DNA of 64,000 nucleotides from Cytophagales bacterium CG12_big_fil_rev_8_21_14_0_65_40_12 (GTDB taxonomy: Bacteria; Bacteroidota; Bacteroidia; Cytophagales; Cyclobacteriaceae): positions 32,660-96,659 of the forward strand of contig PCUU01000008.1 in NCBI GenBank assembly GCA_002786855.1, written 5' to 3'. How positions within the stretch are numbered: the stretch's first letter is position 1; each line of letters begins with the position of its first letter. The notes beneath the pieces are model-generated. The model was not told where the DNA came from, ran no database searches, and was given only the letters and a program-made list of their open reading frames with translations. This document shows, in pieces, positions 20,816-28,085 of the stretch. The position numbers and the translations under genes were made by a program.

Positions 20816-21877
20816 CTAATTTAAAACTGTTTTGAGTGCTTCAATCAGCATTTCATTTTCCTTTTCGGTACCCACAGTAATTCGGATACCTCCCTCGCAA
20901 AGCGCAACTTTTGATCGATCCCTTGTAATGATCTTCTTAGCGATCAAAGCTTGATAAACTGCCGAGGCATTGTCCATTTTGACTAAAAAGAAGTTTGCGT
21001 CCGTTGGACAAATCGTTTTGATCTTTAGATTTTCAGCCAAAGCCTTTCCTAATATTTCGCGATTCGCAAGAATTTGTGCTACCATTTGATCTTTGGCTTG
21101 CACATTATCCAAGGCTTCTATAACCGTCCTTTGTATCAGGCCACTAAGGTTATAAGGTGCCTTGATTCTATTCAAAATGGCTAGGATTTCTTTTGATGCG
21201 AAGGCCATTCCTAATCTCAAAGAAGCCAAGCCCCATGCCTTGCTAAAAGTTTGCAGCACCAACAAATTCGGATATTGATCGAGTTTATGCACAAAGCTTT
21301 CTCTCGATGTAAAATCAACATAAGCCTCATCCACTATCACAATGCCTTTAAAGGATTTGATCACTTCTTCAATTTTAACTAAAGAGACATCATTTCCTGT
21401 TGGGTTATTTGGCGAACATATAAACAAAAGCTTACTGTTTCCGTCAATCTTGGCCTCAATGCTTGCTAAGTCCAAATCATAGTAAGCAGTAAGCAATGCT
21501 TCGCGCACTTCCACATTATTGATATCCGCACTGACCTTATACATGCCATAAGTCGGTGGGTTGATAATGATATTGTCCTTAATTGGCTCGCAAAACGCTC
21601 TCAGCAGTAAATCAATAGGCTCATCGCTGCCATTTCCCAGAAAAATATTCTCGGCCTTTACCCCTTTAATTTGAGCAATCTTAGCCTTTAAATCGTATTG
21701 ATAAGGATCAGGATATCGGTTCCAATTTTCTTTTGTAATCGAGCCAATTGGGTTCTCGTTGGCATCGAGAAAAACGCCCTTGCTACCTTTATAATCATCG
21801 CGTGCAGAAGAATAAGGCACCAACTTTTGCAAGTGGGCTCTTAAAAGTACGTTCGGATCAAACATTGTTGATTTCAT
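20816..21877 (-). CDS. hisC: Histidinol-phosphate aminotransferase
   Basis: This 353-residue PLP enzyme converts imidazole-acetol phosphate to histidinol phosphate. The Schiff-base lysine lies in QTFSKAWGLASLRLG near residue 214; CSPNNPTGN and IVDEAYVDF are class II aminotransferase landmarks. The first methionine gives a 20-base overlap with hisD. Met5 (MFDPNVLLRAHL) resembles the family N-terminus better and would reduce the overlap to eight bases. Confidence 0.96.
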   Translation of the reverse strand: MKSTMFDPNVLLRAHLQKLVPYSSARDDYKGSKGVFLDANENPIGSITKENWNRYPDPYQYDLKAKIAQIKGVKAENIFLGNGSDEPIDLLLRAFCEPIKDNIIINPPTYGMYKVSADINNVEVREALLTAYYDLDLASIEAKIDGNSKLLFICSPNNPTGNDVSLVKIEEVIKSFKGIVIVDEAYVDFTSRESFVHKLDQYPNLLVLQTFSKAWGLASLRLGMAFASKEILAILNRIKAPYNLSGLIQRTVIEALDNVQAKDQMVAQILANREILGKALAENLKIKTICPTDANFFLVKMDNASAVYQALIAKKIITRDRSKVALCEGGIRITVGTEKENEMLIEALKTVLN

Positions 21878-23147
21878 TTAATCTGATGGTCACCGCATTT
21901 TTGTGTGCTTGCAGCAACTCTGCTTCAGCCAATTTTTCTACCACCGGCCCTAAAGCCTTTAAACCCTCTTTTGTGATTTCTTGATAGGTGATTTTTTTCA
22001 AGTAACTATCCAGCGAAACACCGCTGTACATTTTCGCATAACCGTTGGTTGGTAAAGTGTGATTAGTACCTGAAGCGTAATCGCCTGCCGATTCGGGAGT
22101 ATAATTACCTATAAAAACGGAACCAGCATTCATGATTTGATCGGAAACGATCCACGGGTTTTCTACCGAAAGGATCAAATGCTCTGCGCCATATTCGTTC
22201 AACAAAGCGATGGCTTCTTTTGGGCTTTCCATCACAATTGCCATACTGTTTTCTAAAGCCTTAGCCGCGATTTCTTTCCTTGGTAATTCAATCAATTGTA
22301 AGTCTAATTCTGATTGTATGGCCTGAACAACAGTTTCAGAAGAAGCCACCAATACCACCTGAGAATCCATTCCGTGTTCAGCCTGCGAAAGCAAGTCGGC
22401 AGCCACGAAAGCTGGAACCGCAGTTTCATCGGCATAAATCGCCACTTCTGAAGGACCAGCTGGCATGTCTATTGCCAAACCATATTTTGTTGAAAGCTGT
22501 TTGGCAGCCGTTACGTATTGATTTCCTGGGCCAAATATCTTGTTGACTTTCGGGATAGTATCCGTTCCGAAAGTCATGGCGGCAATGGCTTGCGCCCCTC
22601 CAACTTTAAAAATCTTAGTTACTCCAACCAAATGAGCTGTGTATAAAATGGCAGGATTGATCTTCCCATTTTGATCAGGCGGAGTGCATAATACGATCTC
22701 TTTGCAGCCTGCAATCTTTGCCGGCACTCCCAACATCAATACGGTAGAAAGTAAAGGAGCGGTACCCCCTGGGATGTAAAGACCGACCTTTTCGATCGCC
22801 ACGGATTTTCGATAACAGTTTACGCCTGGCATGGTTTCTACTTGAAGCAACCCCTGTTTTTGAGCACTATGAAAAGTGTCGATATTGTGTTTTGCCGTGG
22901 CAATAGCTACTTTCAAATCATCCGGCACTAAATTAATCGCATCTTGGACTTCGGCATTGCTGACATCCAATGAGCTGATTTCTACCCCGTCAAACTTTAA
23001 GGTGAAGCGTTTCAAAGCCACATCGCCTTCTGCCTTCACCTGTTCCATAATGGGCTTTACAATGGCCTCGATGGTTTCTAAATCCATGGTAGGCCGCTTT
23101 AAAAGTAGCTCCCATGTTGATTTCTGAGGATTGATCACGTTTTTCAT
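21858..23147 (-). CDS. hisD: Histidinol dehydrogenase
   Basis: This 429-residue zinc enzyme oxidises histidinol to histidine in two NAD-dependent steps, the last of the pathway. GPGNQYVTAAKQ, MPAGPSEVAIYAD and LLSQAEHGMDSQ (zinc-binding Gln/His) stand at about residues 205-270, and the C-terminal GVSLDSYLKKITYQEIT is typical. It overlaps hisG by four bases (ATGA). Confidence 0.98.
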   Translation of the reverse strand: MKNVINPQKSTWELLLKRPTMDLETIEAIVKPIMEQVKAEGDVALKRFTLKFDGVEISSLDVSNAEVQDAINLVPDDLKVAIATAKHNIDTFHSAQKQGLLQVETMPGVNCYRKSVAIEKVGLYIPGGTAPLLSTVLMLGVPAKIAGCKEIVLCTPPDQNGKINPAILYTAHLVGVTKIFKVGGAQAIAAMTFGTDTIPKVNKIFGPGNQYVTAAKQLSTKYGLAIDMPAGPSEVAIYADETAVPAFVAADLLSQAEHGMDSQVVLVASSETVVQAIQSELDLQLIELPRKEIAAKALENSMAIVMESPKEAIALLNEYGAEHLILSVENPWIVSDQIMNAGSVFIGNYTPESAGDYASGTNHTLPTNGYAKMYSGVSLDSYLKKITYQEITKEGLKALGPVVEKLAEAELLQAHKNAVTIRLNEINNV

Positions 23148-24004
23148 AAAATCATTTTTTCGATTGGAACTACTAAGATACCCTGTGCGCCTGCATCTCT
23201 CAAATCTTCAATGATTTGCCAGAAATCATCTTCCTTGATTACAGAATGTACAGAACTCCAGCCTTCGGTAGCCAATGGCAAAACGGTCGGACTTTTCATA
23301 CCTGGTAGAATGCTGATAATCTTAGCAACAGCATCGTTAGGCGCATTCAACAGAATGTATTTGTTGTTCTTGGCCGTTTGAACTGAATCAATTCTAAAAA
23401 TCAATCGATCTAAAATGGCTTTCTTTTCATCAGAAAGGTTCTTGTTCGCCAGCAAAACCGCCTCGGATTTGAAAATCACCTCTACCTCCTTTAAGCCATT
23501 GCTCAGTAGTGTTGAGCCAGAACTTACGATATCGCAAATACCATAGGCCAAACCGATACTCGGGGCGATTTCTACCGACCCGCTAATTTCGTGGATATCA
23601 GCAGTGATATTATTCGCCTTTAGGTAGTCTCCCAAAATCTTTGGGTACGAAGTAGCCAAGCTCCTTCCTTCAAAATCTTGAATCCCATTGTAAGTTTGAT
23701 TTTTGTCAATGGCCAAAGAAAGTCGGCATTTAGAAAAACCCAGTTTCTTTACCCAATCCACTTGCTTGTCCTTTTCTTCAGCTTCGTTTGCCCCAACGAT
23801 ACCCAAATCTGCTATGCCATCTTGTACGTAACCAGGGATATCATCATCCCTCAGAAAAAGAAACTCCATTGGAAAATTAGAAGCTTCTGCCTTCAATTTC
23901 CCGGTTCCATTGTTCACTTTAATGCCACATTCTTTGATTAAGGAAAGTGATTCCTCGCTTAATCTTCCACTTTTTTGAACTGCAATGCGTAGTGTAGTAT
24001 TCAT
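23144..24004 (-). CDS. hisG: ATP phosphoribosyltransferase (long form)
   Basis: This 286-residue enzyme carries out the first, committed step of histidine synthesis from ATP and PRPP. It is the long form: catalytic domains in residues 1-205 (LRIAVQKSGRLSEESL, DLGIVGANEAEE) plus a C-terminal ACT-like regulatory domain (about 210-286, ending GAQGILVVPIEKMI) that binds histidine for feedback inhibition. Long-form HisG does not need a HisZ partner. It begins the operon, about 130 bases downstream of the histidine leader peptide. Confidence 0.97.
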   Translation of the reverse strand: MNTTLRIAVQKSGRLSEESLSLIKECGIKVNNGTGKLKAEASNFPMEFLFLRDDDIPGYVQDGIADLGIVGANEAEEKDKQVDWVKKLGFSKCRLSLAIDKNQTYNGIQDFEGRSLATSYPKILGDYLKANNITADIHEISGSVEIAPSIGLAYGICDIVSSGSTLLSNGLKEVEVIFKSEAVLLANKNLSDEKKAILDRLIFRIDSVQTAKNNKYILLNAPNDAVAKIISILPGMKSPTVLPLATEGWSSVHSVIKEDDFWQIIEDLRDAGAQGILVVPIEKMIL

Positions 24005-24096
24005 TTTTTATGTTTTGAAATCGGCCTAAGGCAAATGTAATCAGCCTTATCAACCGTAAAGTCTTGAAAATGATTTATAAATTTTGATCGAATGTA

Positions 24097-24113
24097 CCGA
24101 CAGGAACTGCCGG
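24097..24113 (-). promoter_or_regulatory. Hairpin in the his leader RNA
   Basis: On the minus strand CCGGCAG-TTC-CTGTCGG gives seven pairs (one G-T) with a three-base loop, between the leader peptide stop and hisG. No long T-run follows, so it is not a textbook intrinsic terminator. It may be the attenuating structure or part of a competing fold. Confidence 0.5.
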
Positions 24114-24129
24114 GCAGGGGTGTTTATAT

Positions 24130-24147
24130 ATCTCTCTTACGAGAGAT
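24130..24147 (-). promoter_or_regulatory. Hairpin over the stop codon of the his leader peptide
   Basis: ATCTCTC-GTAA-GAGAGAT on the minus strand is a perfect seven-base-pair stem whose four-base loop region includes the leader TAA. A ribosome stalled on the histidine codons just upstream would cover or free this stem, as expected for an attenuation switch. Confidence 0.6.
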
Positions 24148-24205
24148 GGTGGAAATGATGCACATGATGTGCAGGAATTGAAGCGATATCTGTGTTTTTC
24201 AACAT
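24137..24205 (-). CDS. hisL: Histidine leader peptide (attenuation)
   Basis: This 22-residue open frame, too short for ordinary gene finding, reads MLKNTDIASIPA then HHVHHFHH and LS. Six of eight consecutive codons near its end are histidine. It lies about 130 bases upstream of hisG on the same strand, directly after a Bacteroidota-type promoter, with a perfect hairpin over its stop. Histidine-rich leader peptides control his operons in enterics by ribosome stalling when charged tRNA-His is scarce. The reading frame is seen directly; the mechanism is inferred by analogy. The symbol hisL is used by function, not homology. Confidence 0.85.
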   Translation of the reverse strand: MLKNTDIASIPAHHVHHFHHLS

Positions 24206-24211
24206 CGTTGG

Positions 24212-24242
24212 CAAAGGTAGTGAAGGCTGGCAATTGAGCAAA
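24212..24242 (-). promoter_or_regulatory. Promoter of the his leader/operon
   Basis: On the minus strand TTTG (24239-24242), 19 bases, then TACCTTTG (24212-24219) match the Bacteroidota consensus. Only six bases separate the box from the leader ATG, so the transcript would be almost leaderless. A second -7-like box TACATTTG (24032-24039) lies near hisG but has no matching upstream element. Confidence 0.75.
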
Positions 24243-24322
24243 CAAAAAACAAACTCTTTAGCAGTTCATTGTTTAAAGTTCATGGCTAAAGCTTATTTTA
24301 GGTCAGATTAAAGAACAATCAA

Positions 24323-24661
24323 ATGGCATTTAGCGATTTTTTAGCAGACAGGGTTCGCCAACGACTATCCAAGGCCAATATTACTGAGGAAAAAAAGATG
24401 ATGGGTGGACTAATTTTTATGGTCAATGATAAAATGTGCATTGGAGTAGATATTGATAAAACCACTGGACTGGACCGTTTAATGGTGCGCGTTGGCAAAG
24501 CCGCACACGAACAATTACTTTTTAAAAAGGGAAGTCAACAAATGGATTTTACTGGTAAAGCGATGCGAGGCTTTTTATTTATTAGCCCTGAAGGTTTTGA
24601 TGCTGATGAAGACCTAGACTTTTGGACAGAAAAGGCACTTGAGTTTAATAAAGAAATCTAA
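24323..24661 (+). CDS. TfoX N-terminal domain protein
   Basis: This 112-residue protein consists of a single TfoX/Sxy N-terminal domain: VRQRLSKANITEEKKMMGGL at the start, MVNDKMCIGVD, RLMVRVGKAAHEQLL and the C-terminal GFLFISPEGFDADEDLDFW. TfoX proteins activate competence genes in Gammaproteobacteria, but the small single-domain forms in Bacteroidota have no known role. It is followed closely by a DUF4260 gene. Confidence 0.88.
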   Translation: MAFSDFLADRVRQRLSKANITEEKKMMGGLIFMVNDKMCIGVDIDKTTGLDRLMVRVGKAAHEQLLFKKGSQQMDFTGKAMRGFLFISPEGFDADEDLDFWTEKALEFNKEI

Positions 24662-24671
24662 ATCGTTGACT

Positions 24672-25055
24672 ATGAACATGAGAACCACCTTAAAACTCGA
24701 ACAACTCCCTCTTTTCATCCTCTTCACATTGGTATATTTTGAATTCTATGAAGGAGGTTGGGTACTCTTTGCAAGCTTATTCTTTGCTCCAGATCTAGCT
24801 TTTTTGGCCATACTCATTAATAAGAAGGTAGCCACCATTGCCTACAATGCTGCCCATCATAAAGGCCTGATTTCTTTGATGATGATTATTGGCTATGCAA
24901 TTTCTAATGAACTACTGATTTTGATAGGCCTTATCTTTATGGCCCATTCTTGCTTCGATAGAATGTTAGGTTATGGACTCAAATTCTTCGATAGTTTCGA
25001 CCATACCCACTTAGGTTGGATGGGCAAAAGCAAGCATAAGAACCTAGAAGTCTGA
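24672..25055 (+). CDS. DUF4260 family membrane protein
   Basis: This is a 127-residue protein with about four hydrophobic segments and the DUF4260 landmarks: LFASLFFAPDLAFLAILINKKVATIAYNAAHH-type core and the C-terminal AHSCFDRMLGYGLKFFDSF ending DTHLG-like (DHTHLGW). I start it at the ATG at 24672, 10 bases after the TfoX-like gene; a TTG inside that gene would add 11 residues. The function of the family is unknown. Confidence 0.85.
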   Translation: MNMRTTLKLEQLPLFILFTLVYFEFYEGGWVLFASLFFAPDLAFLAILINKKVATIAYNAAHHKGLISLMMIIGYAISNELLILIGLIFMAHSCFDRMLGYGLKFFDSFDHTHLGWMGKSKHKNLEV

Positions 25056-25059
25056 CGGC

Positions 25060-25089
25060 AAAAAAGCGGATTACTTTATCCAGTAATCC
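25060..25089 (-). terminator. Terminator of the Dabb lipoprotein gene
   Basis: GGATTACT and AGTAATCC form an eight-base-pair stem (25068-25089) followed on the minus strand by a run of six T. The stem covers the end of the coding region and its stop codon. It lies between two convergent genes. Confidence 0.7.
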
Positions 25090-25499
25090 ACGACTAAAAC
25101 ATCTCCCAAAATTCTATCCAATAAGGCTCCAAATGCTTTATGATCAGGATGAGGTAAATAAATCGCCCTATCTTCTTCAGACTTGAAAGTCAAAAAATAG
25201 CAATGGGTAAATCCTTTATCTAAACCTTCTGGGCTATTGTTTAAGCCCCATTCAAAGCCTTTGATCTGTGGAATTTTATTGGGTAAGTCCAAAAAAGCAT
25301 CTTCTGCTTTCTTGATGGCATCAGGATCAGCATCTGGTTTAAACTGAAAAAGTACTACATGCCTTAGGAGTGGTTCTGACTTAACATCGGTCATGGTCTT
25401 TTCAACTTCTTCGTTTTTGGTTTGACAAGAAAAGGTCATAGTCGCAAGCAAGAGAATACTCGCTACTAGTAAGATTGATGATTTTAGGTTGCGTTTCAT
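25071..25499 (-). CDS. Dabb-domain lipoprotein
   Basis: This 142-residue protein has a lipoprotein signal: a basic start MKRNLKSS, a hydrophobic stretch and the lipobox ending at Cys25 (TFSC). The mature part is a Dabb (stress-responsive alpha/beta barrel) domain with LRHVVLFQFKPDADPDAIKKAE, FEWGLNNSPEGLDKGFTHCY and HPDHKAFGALL. Dabb domains form ferredoxin-like dimers; a catalytic role for exported forms is not established. It is convergent with the DUF4260 gene and divergent from the Crp/Fnr gene. Confidence 0.88.
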   Translation of the reverse strand: MKRNLKSSILLVASILLLATMTFSCQTKNEEVEKTMTDVKSEPLLRHVVLFQFKPDADPDAIKKAEDAFLDLPNKIPQIKGFEWGLNNSPEGLDKGFTHCYFLTFKSEEDRAIYLPHPDHKAFGALLDRILGDVLVVDYWIK

Positions 25500-25684
25500 T
25501 GCGGAAGTTAGTTAAAAAACGGAATGGCACTAACTCAATTTTAATCAATTCGATAGTGTGATTTGAGAGTTAGTTTACATTTCACAAGTTTTCCTTATAA
25601 TCAATTGGGAGATTTCTCATCACAGGGCTAAAAGTGAAATAATCTGATAACTTTATAGCCTTTACACAAAAGCATTATCAAATC

Positions 25685-26257
25685 GTGTCCTTCGATCCAA
25701 TTCTTTCTAATCTTAGAAAACACATTGCGCTCAGCCCAGCCGAGGAAACTTATTTTGTAAGTCTGCTGAAGCCTAAGCGTTTTCAGAAAAAGGAATTTAT
25801 TCTAAAAGAAGGCCAAGTTTGTAAGCATATCAACTTTGTAAATTCTGGATTGCTAAGAGCTTTTTATCTTAATCAAGAAAATAAAGAGTCTACCATCATG
25901 TTCGCCATTTCGGATTGGTGGGTCACCGATATGCATTGTTTTTTAGAGGAAAAACCAGCCATGCTCAACATTCAATCGGTAAGCGAAAGTGAAGTTTTGC
26001 AATTGTCCAAAATAGATCTAGATCACCTTTATATAGAAATCCCAAAATTTGAGAGGTTTTTCCGCATTTTGATGCAGAATGCTTATGTCCGTGAACAACT
26101 TCGTGTTATCCAAAACTTGTCGTTATCTGCTGAAGAACGCTATCACAACTTTTTAGCCAAATACCCTCAAATTGGAAGTCAGGTAACACAAAAACAAATC
26201 GCATCCTATTTGGGTATTACCCCAGAATTCTTGAGTGTAATCAGGGGCCAAAAGTGA
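25685..26257 (+). CDS. Crp/Fnr family transcriptional regulator
   Basis: This 190-residue protein has an N-terminal cyclic-nucleotide-binding-fold domain (about 20-125, with FILKEGQVCKHINFVNSGLLRAF and IMFAISDWWVTDM) and a short C-terminal helix-turn-helix (TQKQIASYLGITPEFLSVI). The residues that contact cAMP in Crp are not preserved, so the ligand is unknown. The start codon is GTG. Target genes cannot be read from the sequence; the divergent Dabb gene is one possibility. Confidence 0.88.
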   Translation: MSFDPILSNLRKHIALSPAEETYFVSLLKPKRFQKKEFILKEGQVCKHINFVNSGLLRAFYLNQENKESTIMFAISDWWVTDMHCFLEEKPAMLNIQSVSESEVLQLSKIDLDHLYIEIPKFERFFRILMQNAYVREQLRVIQNLSLSAEERYHNFLAKYPQIGSQVTQKQIASYLGITPEFLSVIRGQK

Positions 26258-26322
26258 TTTCTTAAAGTACATTAAGCTTTGTAAGGCCGGGATTTAGTTT
26301 CTTTACTTCAAATTGAAATCGC

Positions 26323-26679
26323 ATGCTAATTCTAATTGCTGGCCCTTACCGCAGTGGTACAAACGACAACCCCGAACTGATTAAACAGAACCTCGATCGA
26401 TTGGAAGCTATGGCTTTACCTATTTTCAGAAAAGGCCATGTACCCATGATTGGCGAATGGGTTGCCTTACCATTAATGCATTTAGCGGGGTCAAAAGCCT
26501 TAGGTGATGAAGTTTGGGATGAAATTCAATACCCTGTGGCTCATCGTTTACTCGAAAAGTGCGATGCGGTTTTACGAATTGATGGAGCTTCCAAAGGAGC
26601 TGACAATGACGTGAAAATCGCTAAAGAAAGAGGCCTCCATATTTTTTACAGCCTAGACGAAATCCCCAATGAAGAATAA
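26323..26679 (+). CDS. DUF4406 / nucleoside deoxyribosyltransferase-like protein
   Basis: This 118-residue protein has the nucleoside 2-deoxyribosyltransferase-like Rossmann fold: [20 protein letters not shown] at the N-terminus, then [10 protein letters not shown], and [21 protein letters not shown] with the conserved serine/glycine and aspartates. The substrate is unknown. Its end overlaps the start of the Nudix gene by 11 bases, so the two are translationally coupled and may act on related nucleotides. Confidence 0.82.
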   Translation: MLILIAGPYRSGTNDNPELIKQNLDRLEAMALPIFRKGHVPMIGEWVALPLMHLAGSKALGDEVWDEIQYPVAHRLLEKCDAVLRIDGASKGADNDVKIAKERGLHIFYSLDEIPNEE

Positions 26680-27259
26680 AAGAGTTCGAAACCTCAGCTG
26701 CAAATTGCTTTCTGACAATTGGTATAAGCTCCACAGAGTTGATTTCGAATACCTAAAAAACGACAAAACTTGGCAGCAACAAAGCAGAGAGGCCTATGAC
26801 CGAGGGAATGGCGCTACAATTCTGTTGTATAACAAAACGAAATGCACGGTAATTTTAACACGGCAATTCAGACTGCCGACTTACCTCAATGGCAACCCAA
26901 GTGGTATGTTAATCGAAGCTTGCGCTGGTTTGTTGGATTTAGATAATCCTGAAGACTGCATTCGAAGAGAAACAGAGGAGGAGACTGGTTACCAAATCAA
27001 ATCGGTTGAAAAAGTGTTCGAAGCATATATGTCGCCCGGCTCGGTAACTGAAATCCTCTACTTTTTTATTGCTGAATACTCCGCAAGTATGAAAGTCAAT
27101 GATGGCGGTGGCATTGAACATGAGCAAGAAGATATCGAAGTTTTAGAGCTCCCCATTGACCAAGCCATGGCAATGATTAAAACAGGTGAAATCAAAGATG
27201 CAAAGACCATTATGCTTTTGCAGCATTTGCAGTTGAGTGAGGTTCTGGGAAGTAAGTAA
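26669..27259 (+). CDS. Nudix hydrolase, NudK-like (GDP-mannose pyrophosphatase family)
   Basis: This 196-residue protein carries a Nudix box ending RETEEETGY near residue 100, preceded by [11 protein letters not shown]. The layout (long N-terminal strand region, [15 protein letters not shown] before the box, [14 protein letters not shown] after it) resembles NudK, which hydrolyses GDP-mannose and related sugar nucleotides. Exact substrate is unproven. It ends five bases before the first REP-like palindrome of the RAYT unit. Confidence 0.88.
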   Translation: MKNKRVRNLSCKLLSDNWYKLHRVDFEYLKNDKTWQQQSREAYDRGNGATILLYNKTKCTVILTRQFRLPTYLNGNPSGMLIEACAGLLDLDNPEDCIRRETEEETGYQIKSVEKVFEAYMSPGSVTEILYFFIAEYSASMKVNDGGGIEHEQEDIEVLELPIDQAMAMIKTGEIKDAKTIMLLQHLQLSEVLGSK

Positions 27260-27264
27260 TTCCC

Positions 27265-27297
27265 ATTCACTAGGTTACTTTGAGTAACCTAGTGAAT
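27265..27297. repeat. REP-like palindrome, copy 1 (3' side of the RAYT gene)
   Basis: A perfect 15-base-pair stem with loop TTG; the core arms are CTAGGTTACT and AGTAACCTAG. It lies five bases after the Nudix gene stop and 28 bases before the RAYT stop, and may terminate both convergent transcripts. Confidence 0.85.
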
Positions 27298-27324
27298 TCA
27301 AGATTTCAGGTTGGCTGTTAGAGA

Positions 27325-27930
27325 TTATTCTAACGTCCATCTTTCTGATAAATCAAGCTTCTGACCTAAATGAAAATCAGCATATGCATTTTGTCCACCA
27401 AACCAACTGAGAACATCACTCCGTTGTAGTTTGGTAGGTTTATCCCCTAAATGCGAAAGATAAGACGAATAAGGGTAGACACGAAAATCTTCGACCAACT
27501 TATGCTTCTGTGGGTTACCATGAATATAGGCTATCAACCTCGTGAAGTACTCATCCTTTTCAACGACAATTCGTTTGAAGGGAGTTTCAAAAAGAGAGCC
27601 AGTTCTAGAGTACATTTTGTTAATCGCACGGGTGTAACTTTGAAAGAAACTTGAAAATGCATTGCTCGCATACCATGAGAGAGGCTTATCCTTGTCTTCA
27701 GTTATTCCCTCTAAAATTTCTTGCTCTGATTTGATTCGAATCAGTAAATGATAGTGATTACCCAAAAGGCAATAAGCATAGGTTAAAGCAAAGGGAGAGA
27801 CATACTTATCATATTGCTTTAAAAAGAAGTGATAATTTTTCTTTTCAAAAAAAACAGCAGTACCATTAATCCCTCGATTGAAAATATGGTAAAACTTGTC
27901 TGGTTCTAGCTGATCACCTCTAATGTCCAT
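27325..27930 (-). CDS. REP-associated tyrosine transposase (RAYT)
   Basis: This 201-residue protein belongs to the Y1/IS200-like HUH transposase superfamily. The start MDIRGDQLEPDKFYHIFNRG is typical, the metal-binding HUH motif is in LLGNHYHLLIRI near residue 65, and the catalytic tyrosine is probably in RLIAYIHGNPQKHKL near residue 140. The C-terminal region with VYPYSSYLSHL follows. RAYTs cut and mobilise single-stranded REP hairpins; the two flanking palindromes are its likely substrates. It looks full length. Confidence 0.9.
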   Translation of the reverse strand: MDIRGDQLEPDKFYHIFNRGINGTAVFFEKKNYHFFLKQYDKYVSPFALTYAYCLLGNHYHLLIRIKSEQEILEGITEDKDKPLSWYASNAFSSFFQSYTRAINKMYSRTGSLFETPFKRIVVEKDEYFTRLIAYIHGNPQKHKLVEDFRVYPYSSYLSHLGDKPTKLQRSDVLSWFGGQNAYADFHLGQKLDLSERWTLE

Positions 27931-28052
27931 CTCATAATACTTAAATTCGATAAAGTGCTTATCCTAAAATTAGGTGAATAAACATAGACTAAAGTAACAC
28001 AGTTTTATATTTAATTTTTTTAATTTAAAATCTAATCTGAAGCTCACCGACA

Positions 28053-28085
28053 ATTAACTAGGTTACTTTGAGTAACCTAGTTAAT
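28053..28085. repeat. REP-like palindrome, copy 2 (5' side of the RAYT gene)
   Basis: A perfect 15-base-pair stem with loop TTG, sharing the 23-base core of copy 1 but with different outer arms (ATTAA instead of ATTCA). It overlaps the end of the flavoenzyme gene and supplies its TAG stop codon. Confidence 0.85.

Larger units (their letters stand above)
27265..28085 (-). mobile_element. RAYT unit: Y1 transposase gene between two palindromes
   Basis: A REP-associated tyrosine transposase gene is framed by two 33-base palindromes sharing an identical 23-base core. The unit is 821 bases. No terminal inverted repeats or target duplications of the IS kind were seen. This is the arrangement of a REPtron-like domesticated element rather than an autonomous insertion sequence. 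Confidence 0.75.

Noticed and set aside
24032..24039. Second his promoter near hisG
   Set aside because: A TACATTTG box is present but no -33 element stands at 19-21 bases.
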